Shown in pieces: positions 10,208 to 20,410 of a DNA stretch of 64,000 nt. The DNA is from Mesodorylaimus sp. YZB2_4 (Eukaryota > Nematoda > Enoplea > Dorylaimida > Dorylaimidae), in assembly GCA_030248295.1 (NCBI GenBank), contig JASANH010000304.1, positions 1 through 64,000 of the forward strand, given 5' to 3'. Position 1 is the stretch's first letter, and each line of letters opens with the position of its first letter. A program made the position numbers and the translations under genes. Under the pieces are notes generated by a model that saw only the letters and a program-made list of their open reading frames with translations, was not told the origin of the DNA and searched no databases.

Positions 10208-11284
10208 ATGATCACCGAAGCCTACTGCGCAGTTAGTCCAGCCATTCAAACCTTCGCCACTCACCTCTTCAACTTTTCGTACACCTGGCTAACAGCACTT
10301 TACTTCTTCATCGGCATGTTCGGCAATGTCAGTCTCCTGATCGCATTCCACAAGCAGTCGAAGGAGGATGGCGCCTACATCTACCAGGTCTATCTGACCA
10401 TCAGCAAAACGCTAGAGATCGTTGCCACCAGCGCATTCAATATTTTCCACAATACGTGCAGTGGCGGCGATGTGGACGGGCTCGAGTGGTTTATGAGGAG
10501 TTACTTGGGTATGTTCCTATCGGCCCACATCCTCTGTCCATTATCCAATTGGTTCATGGTCAGTTCCTTGTTCTGCTCAGTGGCCATGACAGCTGATCGG
10601 GTATTCGCTATTACCAAACCATTCGTTTATAAAAATATCAAACATCATCGACATCAAATTTTGGCTGGTATTTTATGTTTTCTGCTCTCGTTTCTCATCA
10701 ATCTCTACGATTGTTGGCACTGGTATGTTGGAGTGCCGGAAGATCCGCTGGGTGTCAATTCCACCTACCATGTTGTGGCGAATGACGAATATTTGAGCAG
10801 CACTTTGGGCATGGGTTTGTCTCACGTGCGAACGAGTATGCGTTTGACAGCAGTCGTCGCCCTGGTCGTGCTCAATGTGACCATGGCAGTCGCCTTTCGT
10901 CAACGCTCGCACAAAGTTGCCCAATTAATTCAAGTCGATGTTCAAAGTACCGATGCTAAAAAGGAAGAACAACGAAGAAAAGCTGAACAGAATTTATTGA
11001 TTTTGACCATATACCAATCGTTGTTGACACTGATCTCGAATGTCCCTCATTCAATTCACTTCATCGCCATATTCACATGGCTCGATTATACTCGATGCTA
11101 TATCGCCATATTCGGCCCGATAGTCGACGATTTGATCATGATCGCCGACGCAGCTGATTTCTTCGTCATCATAAGCGTCAATAAAAGAATGAGGAAAATG
11201 GTACTCGAGATATTCCCGGGTCACTGCGGTTTGGATAGTACGACTCGAGTGCAGAGTGTGACGGGACGAAGTCAAAATAATTAA
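10208..11284 (+). CDS. Rhodopsin-like GPCR, intronless, 358 aa
   Basis: A seven-transmembrane receptor of the plasma membrane, ligand unknown, most like the peptide (FMRFamide-receptor-like) receptors of invertebrates. Membrane segments: TM1 about 28-50 (GMFGNVSLL, with the TM1 Gly-Asn), TM2 about 58-80, TM3 about 112-138 ending in the TADRVFAI motif (DRY position reads DRV), TM4 about 149-170, TM5 about 212-230, TM6 about 262-287, TM7 about 298-320. The usual NPxxY is replaced by ADFFVII, followed by a basic KRMRKM helix-8-like segment. A sequon, NST, lies in extracellular loop 2. The ATG at 10208 is preceded by an AG (10200-10201) that could be a cis- or trans-splice acceptor. The single-exon structure contrasts with the split receptor at 37078. 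Confidence 0.87.
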   Translation: MITEAYCAVSPAIQTFATHLFNFSYTWLTALYFFIGMFGNVSLLIAFHKQSKEDGAYIYQVYLTISKTLEIVATSAFNIFHNTCSGGDVDGLEWFMRSYLGMFLSAHILCPLSNWFMVSSLFCSVAMTADRVFAITKPFVYKNIKHHRHQILAGILCFLLSFLINLYDCWHWYVGVPEDPLGVNSTYHVVANDEYLSSTLGMGLSHVRTSMRLTAVVALVVLNVTMAVAFRQRSHKVAQLIQVDVQSTDAKKEEQRRKAEQNLLILTIYQSLLTLISNVPHSIHFIAIFTWLDYTRCYIAIFGPIVDDLIMIADAADFFVIISVNKRMRKMVLEIFPGHCGLDSTTRVQSVTGRSQNN

Positions 11285-11746
11285 TGGATTAGATGCACTG
11301 ATCACCAAGGAGACACAAGATATGTCAGATGTGTGAATCTCAAATGCCTAGGACAGCTCACAGTATCAGCTGTGTACTATTACACACTTGCACATGATTC
11401 TGAAAGACTGCATATTTATTTCACAATACTGCTAGCCCAGCCGTGCTCACGAGTCGCACTAGATAACTAGTGTTCAGCGCATACTGTATCTTATTTAGCA
11501 AAAAGCTGGCTCACGACGACATCTTTCGAACCATGTCAAACCCATGCTCGACGTGACCCAACTCAATAATCTCAGTCCAACATACGCAATCCAAATCCAT
11601 CAAATTTGTCGTAGTTAGCCTAATCCAACAGGAGAAACAAAATATGAGTGCGGCCATGTTCTGGCACCACATCAGGCACAGACACCAAAGTTGGTGGCAC
11701 CGGGTACAGCAGGATTACTTCCAATGCATGCAACAATATTCCGCTT
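11285..11746. other. 3' flank of receptor gene, nothing else seen
   Basis: Probably includes the receptor 3' UTR. No AATAAA was seen close to the stop, and no other gene or repeat was recognised. Confidence 0.45.
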
Positions 11747-11888
11747 TCAGCAGCAACTGAATTCTACTGCTCAGCAAAATGTGTTCCCGCAGCAGGTATG
11801 TCTGACTGAAGACAGGCATGCTCAGTCAGTCAGACATACTGCTGTCGGTATTTAAGTCATGTCGTCAGCAGAATTCAATTGCTGCTGA
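11747..11888. repeat. 142-bp imperfect palindrome (foldback element)
   Basis: Left arm TCAGCAGCAACTGAATTCT... and right arm ...AGAATTCAATTGCTGCTGA are inverted copies. The inner parts (GCAGGTATGTCTGACTGA against TCAGTCAGACATACTGC) also pair, around a short centre near 11815. Nearly the whole unit folds into one long hairpin, as in foldback MITEs or a degenerate snap-back element. No coding capacity. Confidence 0.72.
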
Positions 11889-12693
11889 CAGCAGTTTCCC
11901 TGCGTTATTTTATCTTATCAAAACACTTTAGTGGGTACTCCGCGGAGGACTACACAGAAAAGTAATGAGTGATGTCGATATGCGGTTACTGAATCAAACT
12001 TTTCAAAAGTTCAAATGCGCTGAAACCGAATTTCGCCTGGTAGAACCACACAAATATCATTTTGTGCTATCCAGGTCATTAAACTTGACAGAATGTTTTT
12101 TTTGTGTGATGCTCTTGAGATTATTATAGTTGAATCACAGTAAGGGCCTAGTTAGACTTGGGTTTACACACACAAGTCAAAATGAGGTTTTGCGCCTTCA
12201 CTGCTTTTCGTCTATTTCTCTCGAATTACTTATTTACACTAGCGATAACAAGGGGTTATGTCAGCGAAAATTCCGTGGAGAAGAATCCTTTATATCGACT
12301 GGTTGTAAAATGAGTGGAGTGTATTTGTTATGCTTTTATTAAGTTTTATCATAACATAGCAAACTTTTATTCTAACTTTTTTCCAAGTTGAATTGCATAG
12401 ATTTCCGAAAAACCTTCGATGAAAACTAAAAACGAGAAATCAAGCCTCGAAATTATAACTGGTTAATAGAGCACATTTTTCTCTACGAAATTGTCGCTGA
12501 AATCAACTAAGGTTATCGCTAAAAAATTTGAGAAAAATCGCCTGGAAGAGACAACTCTACGAATTTTGTGCGCTCGCGCTTGTCGTACAACCAACCATTT
12601 AAAATGACCAAAACCTTACCGTGACTTACAATAGATATGAAGTCACAAATCGAAACTTTCGTCACTTGTCTTGAACTGCCGTCATCTATTGAG
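11889..12693. other. Intergenic, nothing recognised
   Basis: AT-rich intergenic DNA with short frames only; no domain or repeat structure recognised. Confidence 0.45.
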
Positions 12694-12846
12694 GCCAACC
12701 GTTAAGTTGAACCAGTGGCTGTAATTTGTTCCTAGGTGCGATAGAAGGCTTTTTGCAAAATATTGGACGTGTCTAGCTGATTGGTCAGCAGCAGTCACCA
12801 AAACAAATTACAGCCGTGTTATATCATGTTTAACTAGACGGTTGGC
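12694..12846. mobile_element. Small MITE-like inverted-repeat element
   Basis: The ends GCCAACCGT and ACGGTTGGC are perfect inverted repeats. Further in, GGCTGTAATTTGTT and AACAAATTACAGCC are a second perfect inverted pair. The 153-bp unit has no coding capacity. No clear target-site duplication, so the superfamily is undetermined. Confidence 0.6.
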
Positions 12847-13192
12847 GATGTTCCATTTTTAGTTATCACACCCATCACTCCTTCATGGGACCATCCATAA
12901 AGGTCGACCGCAGCCTACCGGGGGGGGGGGGGGGGGGGAAGAAGGGGTCACAAAATCGGGGAAAAGTCGTTGGAAAAGTTTATGGAGGATTTTACAAAAG
13001 AGGAATCCGCTCCATGAATCAAAAATCGATTTGGCTTCAAAGGAGAGGGCACCTTGTCGAGCTCGAGAATGCATAAGATAAAACACTTCACAAAACTGCG
13101 TTTGGAAACAGGGGGGGTATGGCTGAAGTGGTCGACCATTTTCGAGGGGGGCTCGCAAGAAGTGGTCAGCATGCAATCAGGGGGGATAGGGG

Positions 13193-14457
13193 CCAGCATC
13201 GACCGACCCACCGACCCGGCCGAACCGACCCACCGATCTGGGCCGGATCGGAATTTTGAATTCCCGCCAAAATATCTTCTCTTGCGCCCAGTCATGTCTT
13301 CATGCAGGCAGCTAGGATCGACGCTTCAACCCACTGGACTGGCCGCCCATGCATGACATCGACGTTTTTTTTGCAAGTTTCGACCCCACCCACCTTCTGT
13401 CCACATAGGAGCGCGGGGGCTCATTTGGCTTGTGAGAGGTTGATTGGGGGCAACCCTGACTGAAACGCCTCAGTTCTATTCTGGCTGAAGACGTCAGTTA
13501 TGGACACCCGTTCTCAGAGAACTGGCTGTGGGCGATTCACCAGGAATTCAATTGGAGGTGGAAGTGGTGCCCTCGATTGAGAAATCTGGTCCTCATTGCC
13601 AGTCGGGGCCCCCCGTTCGTGCCCTCCATCACCCGAAAACGCTGATTCTGGCGCAGGATGCCCTCGGCGGTAATGCTCCAGCGAAGCAGCTCCAAGTCAG
13701 GCCGCCAGAGGGAGCCTGCCATGAGAGTTGATCGCCTCACACACTGCCGCGCCCCTCATTGACTGTTGGCGCAGCTGCTAAAAACACATAGGAAATGATT
13801 GTGTCTCGATTCAGCGAGTGTCTCGTATCCGCGAGTGCAAAGTACCACGGCTAACCAAAAAACTATGAGCCTGCACAAGGCCGCCCAGAGAAAGCCTACG
13901 CCTAAGCCTAAGTCTACCCTAAGCCTAAGCCTAGGCCTAAGCCCGCCCAAACACATGTAATCCTATGCACGCGCACAGCTAGTGATCTCGCACGTATTTC
14001 TTTAGCCGTGCGTAAAACAGCACTCGCTGAATCGGGACGCTCGCGAATATGGGAATCTACGATAGGAAATCAGGGTAGGTGGGGGCCCAGCCCAAAAACC
14101 TTTAAAAGCTGTCCTCATACCGGCCACCTCCCACTCTAAGAAGTCAAGTCTAGAAAAAAAACGTGCTGTTCGACAGTAAAAATTTGTGAAATTCTACGCT
14201 GTCGCCTCAGACAGCATGGGGCAAGGGACGTGCTCGTTACCTTAGTCCTTAAGTTCTCCTCCCCCCCAGTCCGCTTTTGTCCGAAATCCGTCAAGCCCCT
14301 TCTTCCTGACTGTGGGTGTCTGTCCTCGATGGTTATCGATCGAAGTAAGAATGTGCATCATGCCAGAAAACAAATGAGTGGGCGCACTACAACTTGGGGT
14401 CGGGTCGGTCGGATCGGGTCGGTTTGGTGACCTCACACCCGGGTCGGTCGATGCTGG
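13193..14457. mobile_element. hAT-like non-autonomous element with 8-bp TSD
   Basis: Terminal inverted repeats CCAGCATCGACCGACCC (13193-13209 and, inverted, 14441-14457) are flanked by the perfect 8-bp direct repeat GATAGGGG (13185-13192 and 14458-14465). An 8-bp duplication is the hallmark of hAT transposons. Many GACC/GGTCGG-type subterminal repeats lie just inside both ends, as in Ac-like hAT elements. No transposase frame is seen in the 1265 bp, so it is non-autonomous. It has inserted into an older TIR element. Confidence 0.85.
13894..13943. repeat. Interstitial telomere-like GCCTAA repeats
   Basis: About eight degenerate units of GCCTAA (TTAGGC on the other strand), with variants such as GTCTAC and GCCTAG. 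TTAGGC is the canonical nematode telomere unit. Here it lies inside the hAT-like element, not at a chromosome end. Confidence 0.6.
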
Positions 14458-14761
14458 GATAGGGGGTCAAAAAATCGAGATTCTGTGCGATCGACCTTTA
14501 TGGATGGTTTCTGTGCACTTTGACTTTTAATTTCATACGACCTCAACGCTATACCAGAAGCAAAATGAAGCCATATTCTCACTAGGAACACAAGCTAACA
14601 TTCAGGCCACGCCATCAAAAACTTCACTACAACAAATCTCAGAATTCAGAACAAAAGCGCCAAATGCGACCACAACACATCAAGAAACAGGTGACATACA
14701 CTACGTACGCCCACACACAGTCCATAAATCCCTTATGAATCACATAAAACTTCCTGTTTTA

Positions 14762-17700
14762 TCAAAAGCGTCGCGAGAAATGATGACGTAGATCGTTGCC
14801 ATAATGAGCAGGATATCCTCGTCGTTCTCCCCGCGCTTTACTCCCAGCATTCGTCTGATATGGTGCTGGCACTGCACTCGCGAACGCATCGTCCCTCCAA
14901 TATTCAGTGTCACCAGCCTGGTCCGAGTTCCCGGCCCGTCCACTCTGCAGCGGATATCCCCACTCGTGACCACTCGTCTGATCCACGTTTTCTGCCCATC
15001 CACTCCGCAGTGGATGACCCCACTTGTCGTAACCATCTTCGTACGATGAGCTAACCATGGGTTGATATTCTTGCGCCTCCACTTGCTCATCACTTTCTTT
15101 TTCCACCACCGACTGTCCAAAAAACTGTCCTAAACCCATTTGAGATAGAATACCAAGGGTGGCATTATTCTTTGCTTCGTCCCTAGTATGTCCGAATCCT
15201 GTCGCTTCGCTCTGACCAAACGTCAATCTTACACAAAATTTAGGCATGATGCTTACATTCTCATAAACTAAGGTAACGCCAGCTACTGCAGCGATTCGTT
15301 CCAAAACTTGAACAGGTGATGTTTGAGAAGTTGTCTCCCCCGTATTGGACATTTCCACATTAGCCAATGACTGAGGCAATTGTGCAGACGTCTCGAGCAT
15401 ATCGATCCCAAACATCTTTTTAATCAAACCTATAGCAGCGAAGCGACGAGCTTCTCGTTTTCCCGCGCTCGATTCGCCTTCGAACACTTGATCGCCAACG
15501 GTAAGCGTGTGCCGAAATGCACGATCTGCTGCGGGTGGGAATGATTGCTCGACTGGTTTTATTCCTTTACGAATGCACAATTCGTTCATGGCTTGTACAG
15601 GATCTTTATTTCGAACAAGTTGTTCTAATCGATCCGATTCGATTTCATCAAATACTCGAACATCGATACTGAATCTGCTTGCTAGAGCCTAAAACTATGA
15701 CACCTTTAACAATTTTTCAGGGACTTTGCAGTGCAAGAGTTTCGCAGGCTACTACATTTTAGAAGTGAGCGATGTGCTCTAGCGATAGGTCAGGTCGGGA
15801 TACTTTGCCTAGAGTGCTCGATAATGGGCACCTACTCGCGACAGATCACTCGTTTCGTCGTAATCGATCATGGTATGGTAGGAGTGGGACTGGAAAGAAG
15901 CACGCTGAACTTTTCAAACAGACCTTTTTGAACTTCCAGCCATTCAACTCCGGAAAAAAGCGCAGATTCTTTGAGCAACTACACGGAATAAGGTCGCTGA
16001 CGCGTGAGTGTTGTTCAAAGCTGGCAAGCAACACTGATACACGGATGCATAGATTGACAGCATCAACCAGTCTGACCGTAGGCCTGATCCTGATCCGATC
16101 TGACCAATCCGCTTCAAAGAATAAAAGACTGATGGAGATGACGTATTTGGACCTGGATCCTCACCCATCATCGACTGATCCGACCTTAGGCCTGGATCCT
16201 GATCCCCACCCAATCCAGGGTGTGGGTTGGCCTGATCCCAATCCGATCCTACCAATCCGCTTCGAAAAATTTAAGATTGATGGGGATGATGTGTTTGGCG
16301 CTGGGTCCTCACCAACCTGCTCTGTCTCCTCGCTGTCACTCTCTGTCAGACCACTCCAAAGGACACATTAGAGCTAAACAGCGCCTAAAGCGGGATGACA
16401 CGCTGACTTGATACAAAAAAGGGATTTTATTATTATCGTATGCCACACCTTATCAATTTCCAGCATATAAAACACAAAAAATTTCAGTAACCGATCTTGC
16501 TGATCCAGCAGTTGGATCGGCCAGATCGGTTCGGCCGGATCAGTGGATGCTGGAAGATGGCACTTCAAAAGGAGCATACAGGGTTTGATTATGCCACTCT
16601 TATTGAAAGGGAAGCAGCTGAATCAGAAGCAGTGATCCACCAATCTGACTAAACCGATCCGCTGATCTGAGAGGTGGATCACTGCCCGATCCGATCCAAC
16701 TGCTGGATCGGCCAGACAAGAAACTAAAATGGCTTTATCAGCTGGAAAATGATACGATAATGAGAACGTACTTTTTGGCTTCAAATTAGCATTTTATCCA
16801 AATTCAGGCGCTGCCTAGCTCTCCTGCGTCCTTTGGAGTATTCGGACAGTGAGAGCGAGGAAGCAGAGCAGGTTGGTGAGCACGCAGCGACAGATACGTC
16901 ACCCCCATCACTTTTGTGTTTTGAAGCGGATCGGCTGGGTCGGATCGGAATCAGGCCGATCTAGACCCTGGATCGGATCGGTCGATGCTGGCTTTGCAAG
17001 AAAGCTTTTTCAGAAGCCCCACACCCTAGAGTGCACCCGACTTACTTTTCTAGCCGCTTCCTGACTAGCTTCTCGCTTCGATTTCAAAACTGTCGATTCA
17101 TATTTGACTGTTTCATGCTGGCTATTCGTCAAACTCAAAACGCAAATAAAACGAAATTCGTGAGGTTTCGCGTGCTCGGGGGCCACTGTTACGAATTCGC
17201 ACTTTGGTTTTTCCAGATTTAACTGAGACGTCAGTTCGGTGAGAACTTGCATCGGAGTCTTACTTTTCGTCTTAGCCGCAACTAAAGCTCGTCGAATCGT
17301 TGTTGCTTCGTCTATTTCCATCAAATTAGGATTCGCGACGGTTTTTGATGATTTTTCTTTTGTCGCAGTCAAATCAGGTGGTATTACTTCAATTATTCGT
17401 TTTGCTAACGCTTGCTTTGCTTCTTTTTTTGTCCAACCTTCACCCGTAAATTCACGGTCCAGAAGATTTAAACGACATACGAAATATGGACGCGGTCGGT
17501 TATCATCCGTCGATTTTATCATTGGTTCCCCGAAAATGATGGATTTGGAAATACTCGGAAAAACGGAATTCAAATGCATCAAAGCCGTTGTATTAGCTGG
17601 TGTTTTTTCTTTTTCATGTTTTTCATCTTCAATCGATTCTGTCGCCATTTTTTCTAAAATCGATAATTCATTTTCCGTCGTTCTTGGTGCTGGGTTCGAA

Positions 17701-17924
17701 ACGTTTGTCGTGGGTGATGATGAAATAGATGGTTTGGGAGGCACTGATTTTTCAGGAACTGACGAAGTTGCTGGCACTGCGGAGCCTTCTTCGGCTCTAA
17801 TAAATTTTATCGGTGGAATTGTATTCGATGGCGCATTTTGAGTTGGAATTCGATGATAAGACGATGGAGAAGTTTTGATGAAAACTTGTGATGGGTTAGA
17901 GAAATCTGAACGGGCTCGTTTCAT
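14762..17924 (-). CDS. Four-dsRBD RNA-binding protein (Staufen-like), 601 aa
   Basis: Two exons: 17924-17046 and 15688-14762. The donor is GTAAGT, the acceptor TTTTAG, in phase 0; the joined frame is 1806 nt and ends in a stop at 14762. It binds double-stranded RNA in cytoplasm or nucleus; partners are unknown. dsRBDs lie at about 112-182 (GEGWTKKEAKQALAKRI), 223-293 (TPMQVLTEL...KREASQEAARK, split from exon 2 only at its last residues), 320-386 (PVQAMNELC...GKREARRFAA) and 416-480 (SPVQVLERI...TRDEAKNNAT). The P-x-x-x-L-x-E starts and the C-terminal basic-Ala helices are the dsRBD hallmarks. Residues 1-110 are Pro/Ser-rich and disordered; the tail is acidic, then Gly/Arg/Tyr-rich. The start chosen is the first ATG (17924) of the open frame. 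An upstream exon cannot be excluded. Staufen is the closest architecture, but ILF3-like or a lineage-specific protein is possible. Confidence 0.85.
15689..17045. repeat. Intron filled with degenerate hAT-like repeats
   Basis: The 1357-bp intron of the dsRBD gene contains clusters of GATCCGATCC / GGATCGGATCGG units near 16056-16110, 16150-16265, 16495-16560, 16620-16720 and 16920-16992. CAGCATCAACC-like and GGTCGATGCTG-like ends (about 16056 and 16992) resemble the TIR of the hAT element at 13193-14457. They are probably one or more old, partly nested relatives. No 8-bp duplication could be matched. Confidence 0.6.
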
Positions 17925-20271
17925 TTTTTTCAATTCCAAAAAAAATTTCTCGAAAGATCTCCATGTCGCTTTGGCTGTACAGTAACCCACCTCGGATTTT
18001 GCGCACAGTTCGCACAGTGCGTAGCATAAGCAGCTTTAGAGCGCGAAATTCAAAGTATAGTTGCTTAGACAAAAACTGTGGATTTTATCCTTTTTTCATT
18101 TCTTTTTCGCTTAAACAGTTTCTGACACCGAGTTTACAACGAATTGATATATTTCTGGTTAATTCTGCGTTTAGGGAACCATTGTTTCCAAAAATGGTTC
18201 TAAACTAGTAGATTGCGGGCTACAAAAGGACAGTAGGGGTGATGAAGCAAAAAGTTGTGCGTTCACGTGTCAATCGTCCGTGAGATGTGTCCTTGTGTAC
18301 AATTTTACACATGCTTTAACAGGTTTCGGTGTAAATGCTACACTACAACCAAAAACTGTGACCAGAAAAGATTTTTGGCGCATAGAACCGAGTGAACTGT
18401 TTCCCCAACGTCTTTTAATATACTTCTTTAAACGTCTTTAAATTGGTTTTTTTTTCGTGCTTATAAACCAACTATAGTACATGTACGTATTTGGAAAGAA
18501 ACAAGCACTAAAGACACCATTGGGGGAAGGCACTGGCATAATTGACGGTATTTTTGGTGCCTCTTCGTTATCTTGTCAAGGAAGAACTAATCTCATTTCT
18601 GTTTAGGGCACTTTCCTAACAAATGTTGGTCGCTGATTAGTTGCACTAATTTGTGTGCGCTACACACATTTCTCGGCTGAATTCTCTATCATGGCGCAAA
18701 ACCAACACATTCAGAACCAAAACAGACTTTGTGATCGCACGACCAAAATACTGTGCTTTTGTCAGACATGCGGAGTGGGTGAATCTATAACCCCCTCCAG
18801 ACTTCGGTCTGCTTGTGTGATTGTGGCAGTATCGAGGGTGTGCACGAAACGTCTCCATACTTCAGGTGTGTTTGTGCTGGTGTGGCGTGGTTCTAGGAAT
18901 TGTGAGGTTGTCGAACTGTAAAAGATAAAAGTTACATGGTGTGTGCGTCGAGTTTGTTCTTTACAGATTGCGTTTTTTTCATCTCAAAATCAGAAAAACT
19001 TGATTGTGTTTTTAGCCGGCAGCAGAAACTTCCGCGACCACACTTTCACAATCACAAACTCACCGACCGCGACCACACTTTCACAATCACAAACCCACCG
19101 AAGCCTGAAGAACTGCAAAAACCACAGGCTTCACTCAAACGTCCATCTTCCAGTCAAATATCTCATCATCACGGTTGACATCCTCCCTCAGCTAGTCTCA
19201 TTGTTCTTTTTTATAGTCTTCTCAATCCTAAACCAGAAGAAGCTAGTTTATGTTATTTTCTCCTCAAACCTTTGGCCTTTTAGTATATTCGCTCATGTAC
19301 GTGGCTGTCGTTAGTCTTCCTTCCTCGTTGACCCATCTCCCTCTCGGTTGGCTCCTATTGACGGCCTAGTCGGTCCATAAGCTGCGGTTTAGGTTTCACT
19401 GTGCCCCACTCCAGCTTACGGCCCCGCCCAGCTCTGCTTTATAGGCGAAAATGTCGGTTAGGAAGGTTTGAGCTTGGCAGACAGCTAGTGTTTACATTTT
19501 ACCTAAGCTACTTACATAATCGGTGTCCTTTTAGAGAGACAAGCCCTTTTGGATCCACGCACTGGACCGGATTATTTTGACCCATTTATTCCCATCTCAG
19601 ACTGCAAAATATCACTCGGCCTGGGGCGTTCGTTTGGTGAGTGCAGCTCAAGTTGACCTGCAGCACTTCCGACCTGCAACTCGATTTGGCACGGCAGGCA
19701 CATGCAGTGCTTCTCTGTGAAAGTGTAAACTCCTACTCGAAACATTGCATCCATGCTAGCTCTTGTGCACTAATCGAATTTTCAGCGTCAAGCATGCGAG
19801 GCGAGAAGTAAAGCTCCTCCTATCTCTGCTTGGGAAACGAAAACGACATCTGGCGTGTCGGCTCTTTGCTAGCCAACTCTTGAAACTTCATACTGTGCTT
19901 ACATTAGATGCTCGGGATGACGTTGAGACTGACCACAATCTATTCACTTTGGAAACGAGTTCAACAACGTCAAAAGCATTAGCTAAGGTGAATCTCGATG
20001 ATCCTAGACTTTCTGGAATGCCTCAAACTTTGACTGCGCTGACACCTTTTTCAAGTTGGGTATAGAAATATTTAAAGCTTCCTCTCGCTTTGGTGTCTAT
20101 TTCGAAGAAGAATTTCGTGCGGAAATGCCATCTTTTCGCGTCAAACAAAACAATGGAAACCTTGGTTCAGAAATGGAACATCAAATTTTCTGATCATAGA
20201 TTACCCTATTTTTTAGACTAATGCCATCAAAAATCTGCCAAGATTCCAATCATAAAATTCGTTTATTATCA
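17925..20271. other. Intergenic with a 35-bp tandem duplication
   Basis: No convincing gene. A frame at about 19790-20065 (after a TTTTCAG at 19786) reads plausibly but has no recognisable domain. A tandem repeat lies at 19032-19101. Sequence near 18795-18890 (CTTCGGT...TTGTGATTGTG-type) is an imperfect inverted relative of that repeat, so the region 18795-19101 may be a foldback unit. Confidence 0.45.
19032..19101 (+). repeat. 35-bp unit, two tandem copies
   Basis: CCGCGACCACACTTTCACAA followed by TCACAAACTCACCGA is repeated head to tail at 19032-19066 and 19067-19101 with few differences. Function unknown. Confidence 0.75.
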
Positions 20272-20410
20272 ATGAAATATTTTTACTGTTTACTTTCATT
20301 TTTTCAAATTTTCCCGCCAGTTCTCGGATTTACGAATAATATGGGCGTCTCTGATGCGGACTCAGCCATGACTTATTCCGATGCTGGATCAATACGAAAT
20401 ATTAATAAAC
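20272..20410 (+). CDS. Candidate first exon with signal peptide (partial gene)
   Basis: ATG at 20272 starts a hydrophobic leader (MKYFYCLLSFFQIFPPVLGF), then a polar Asp/Ser/Met segment (NNMGVSDADSAMTYSDAGSI). The frame meets a GTATGT donor-like site at 20411 in phase 1. This looks like exon 1 of a secreted or membrane protein, but no following exon was identified with confidence. It is not needed by the Ly6-like gene at 26336, which has its own leader and start. It could be chance. Confidence 0.35.

Larger units (their letters stand above)
12890..14508. mobile_element. TIR DNA element with polyG tract, split by a hAT-like insertion
   Basis: The ends are 23-bp terminal inverted repeats differing at one position: ACCATCCATAAAGGTCGA followed by YCGCA (12890-12912 and, inverted, 14486-14508). 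A run of about 19 G follows the left end. Removing the inner hAT-like insertion (13193-14457, with one copy of its target duplication) leaves about 346 bp, a typical non-autonomous size. No coding sequence. I recall ACCATCCATAAA-type TIRs with polyG as widespread in invertebrate DNA transposons, but the family name could not be verified here. Confidence 0.7.

Noticed and set aside
12885-13356. Plus and minus frames in the polyG/hAT region
   Set aside because: They are low-complexity translations of transposon ends.
19763-20065. Coding exon after a TTTTCAG acceptor
   Set aside because: Protein-like text but no domain, no initiator context and no partner exon; left as part of the intergenic description.
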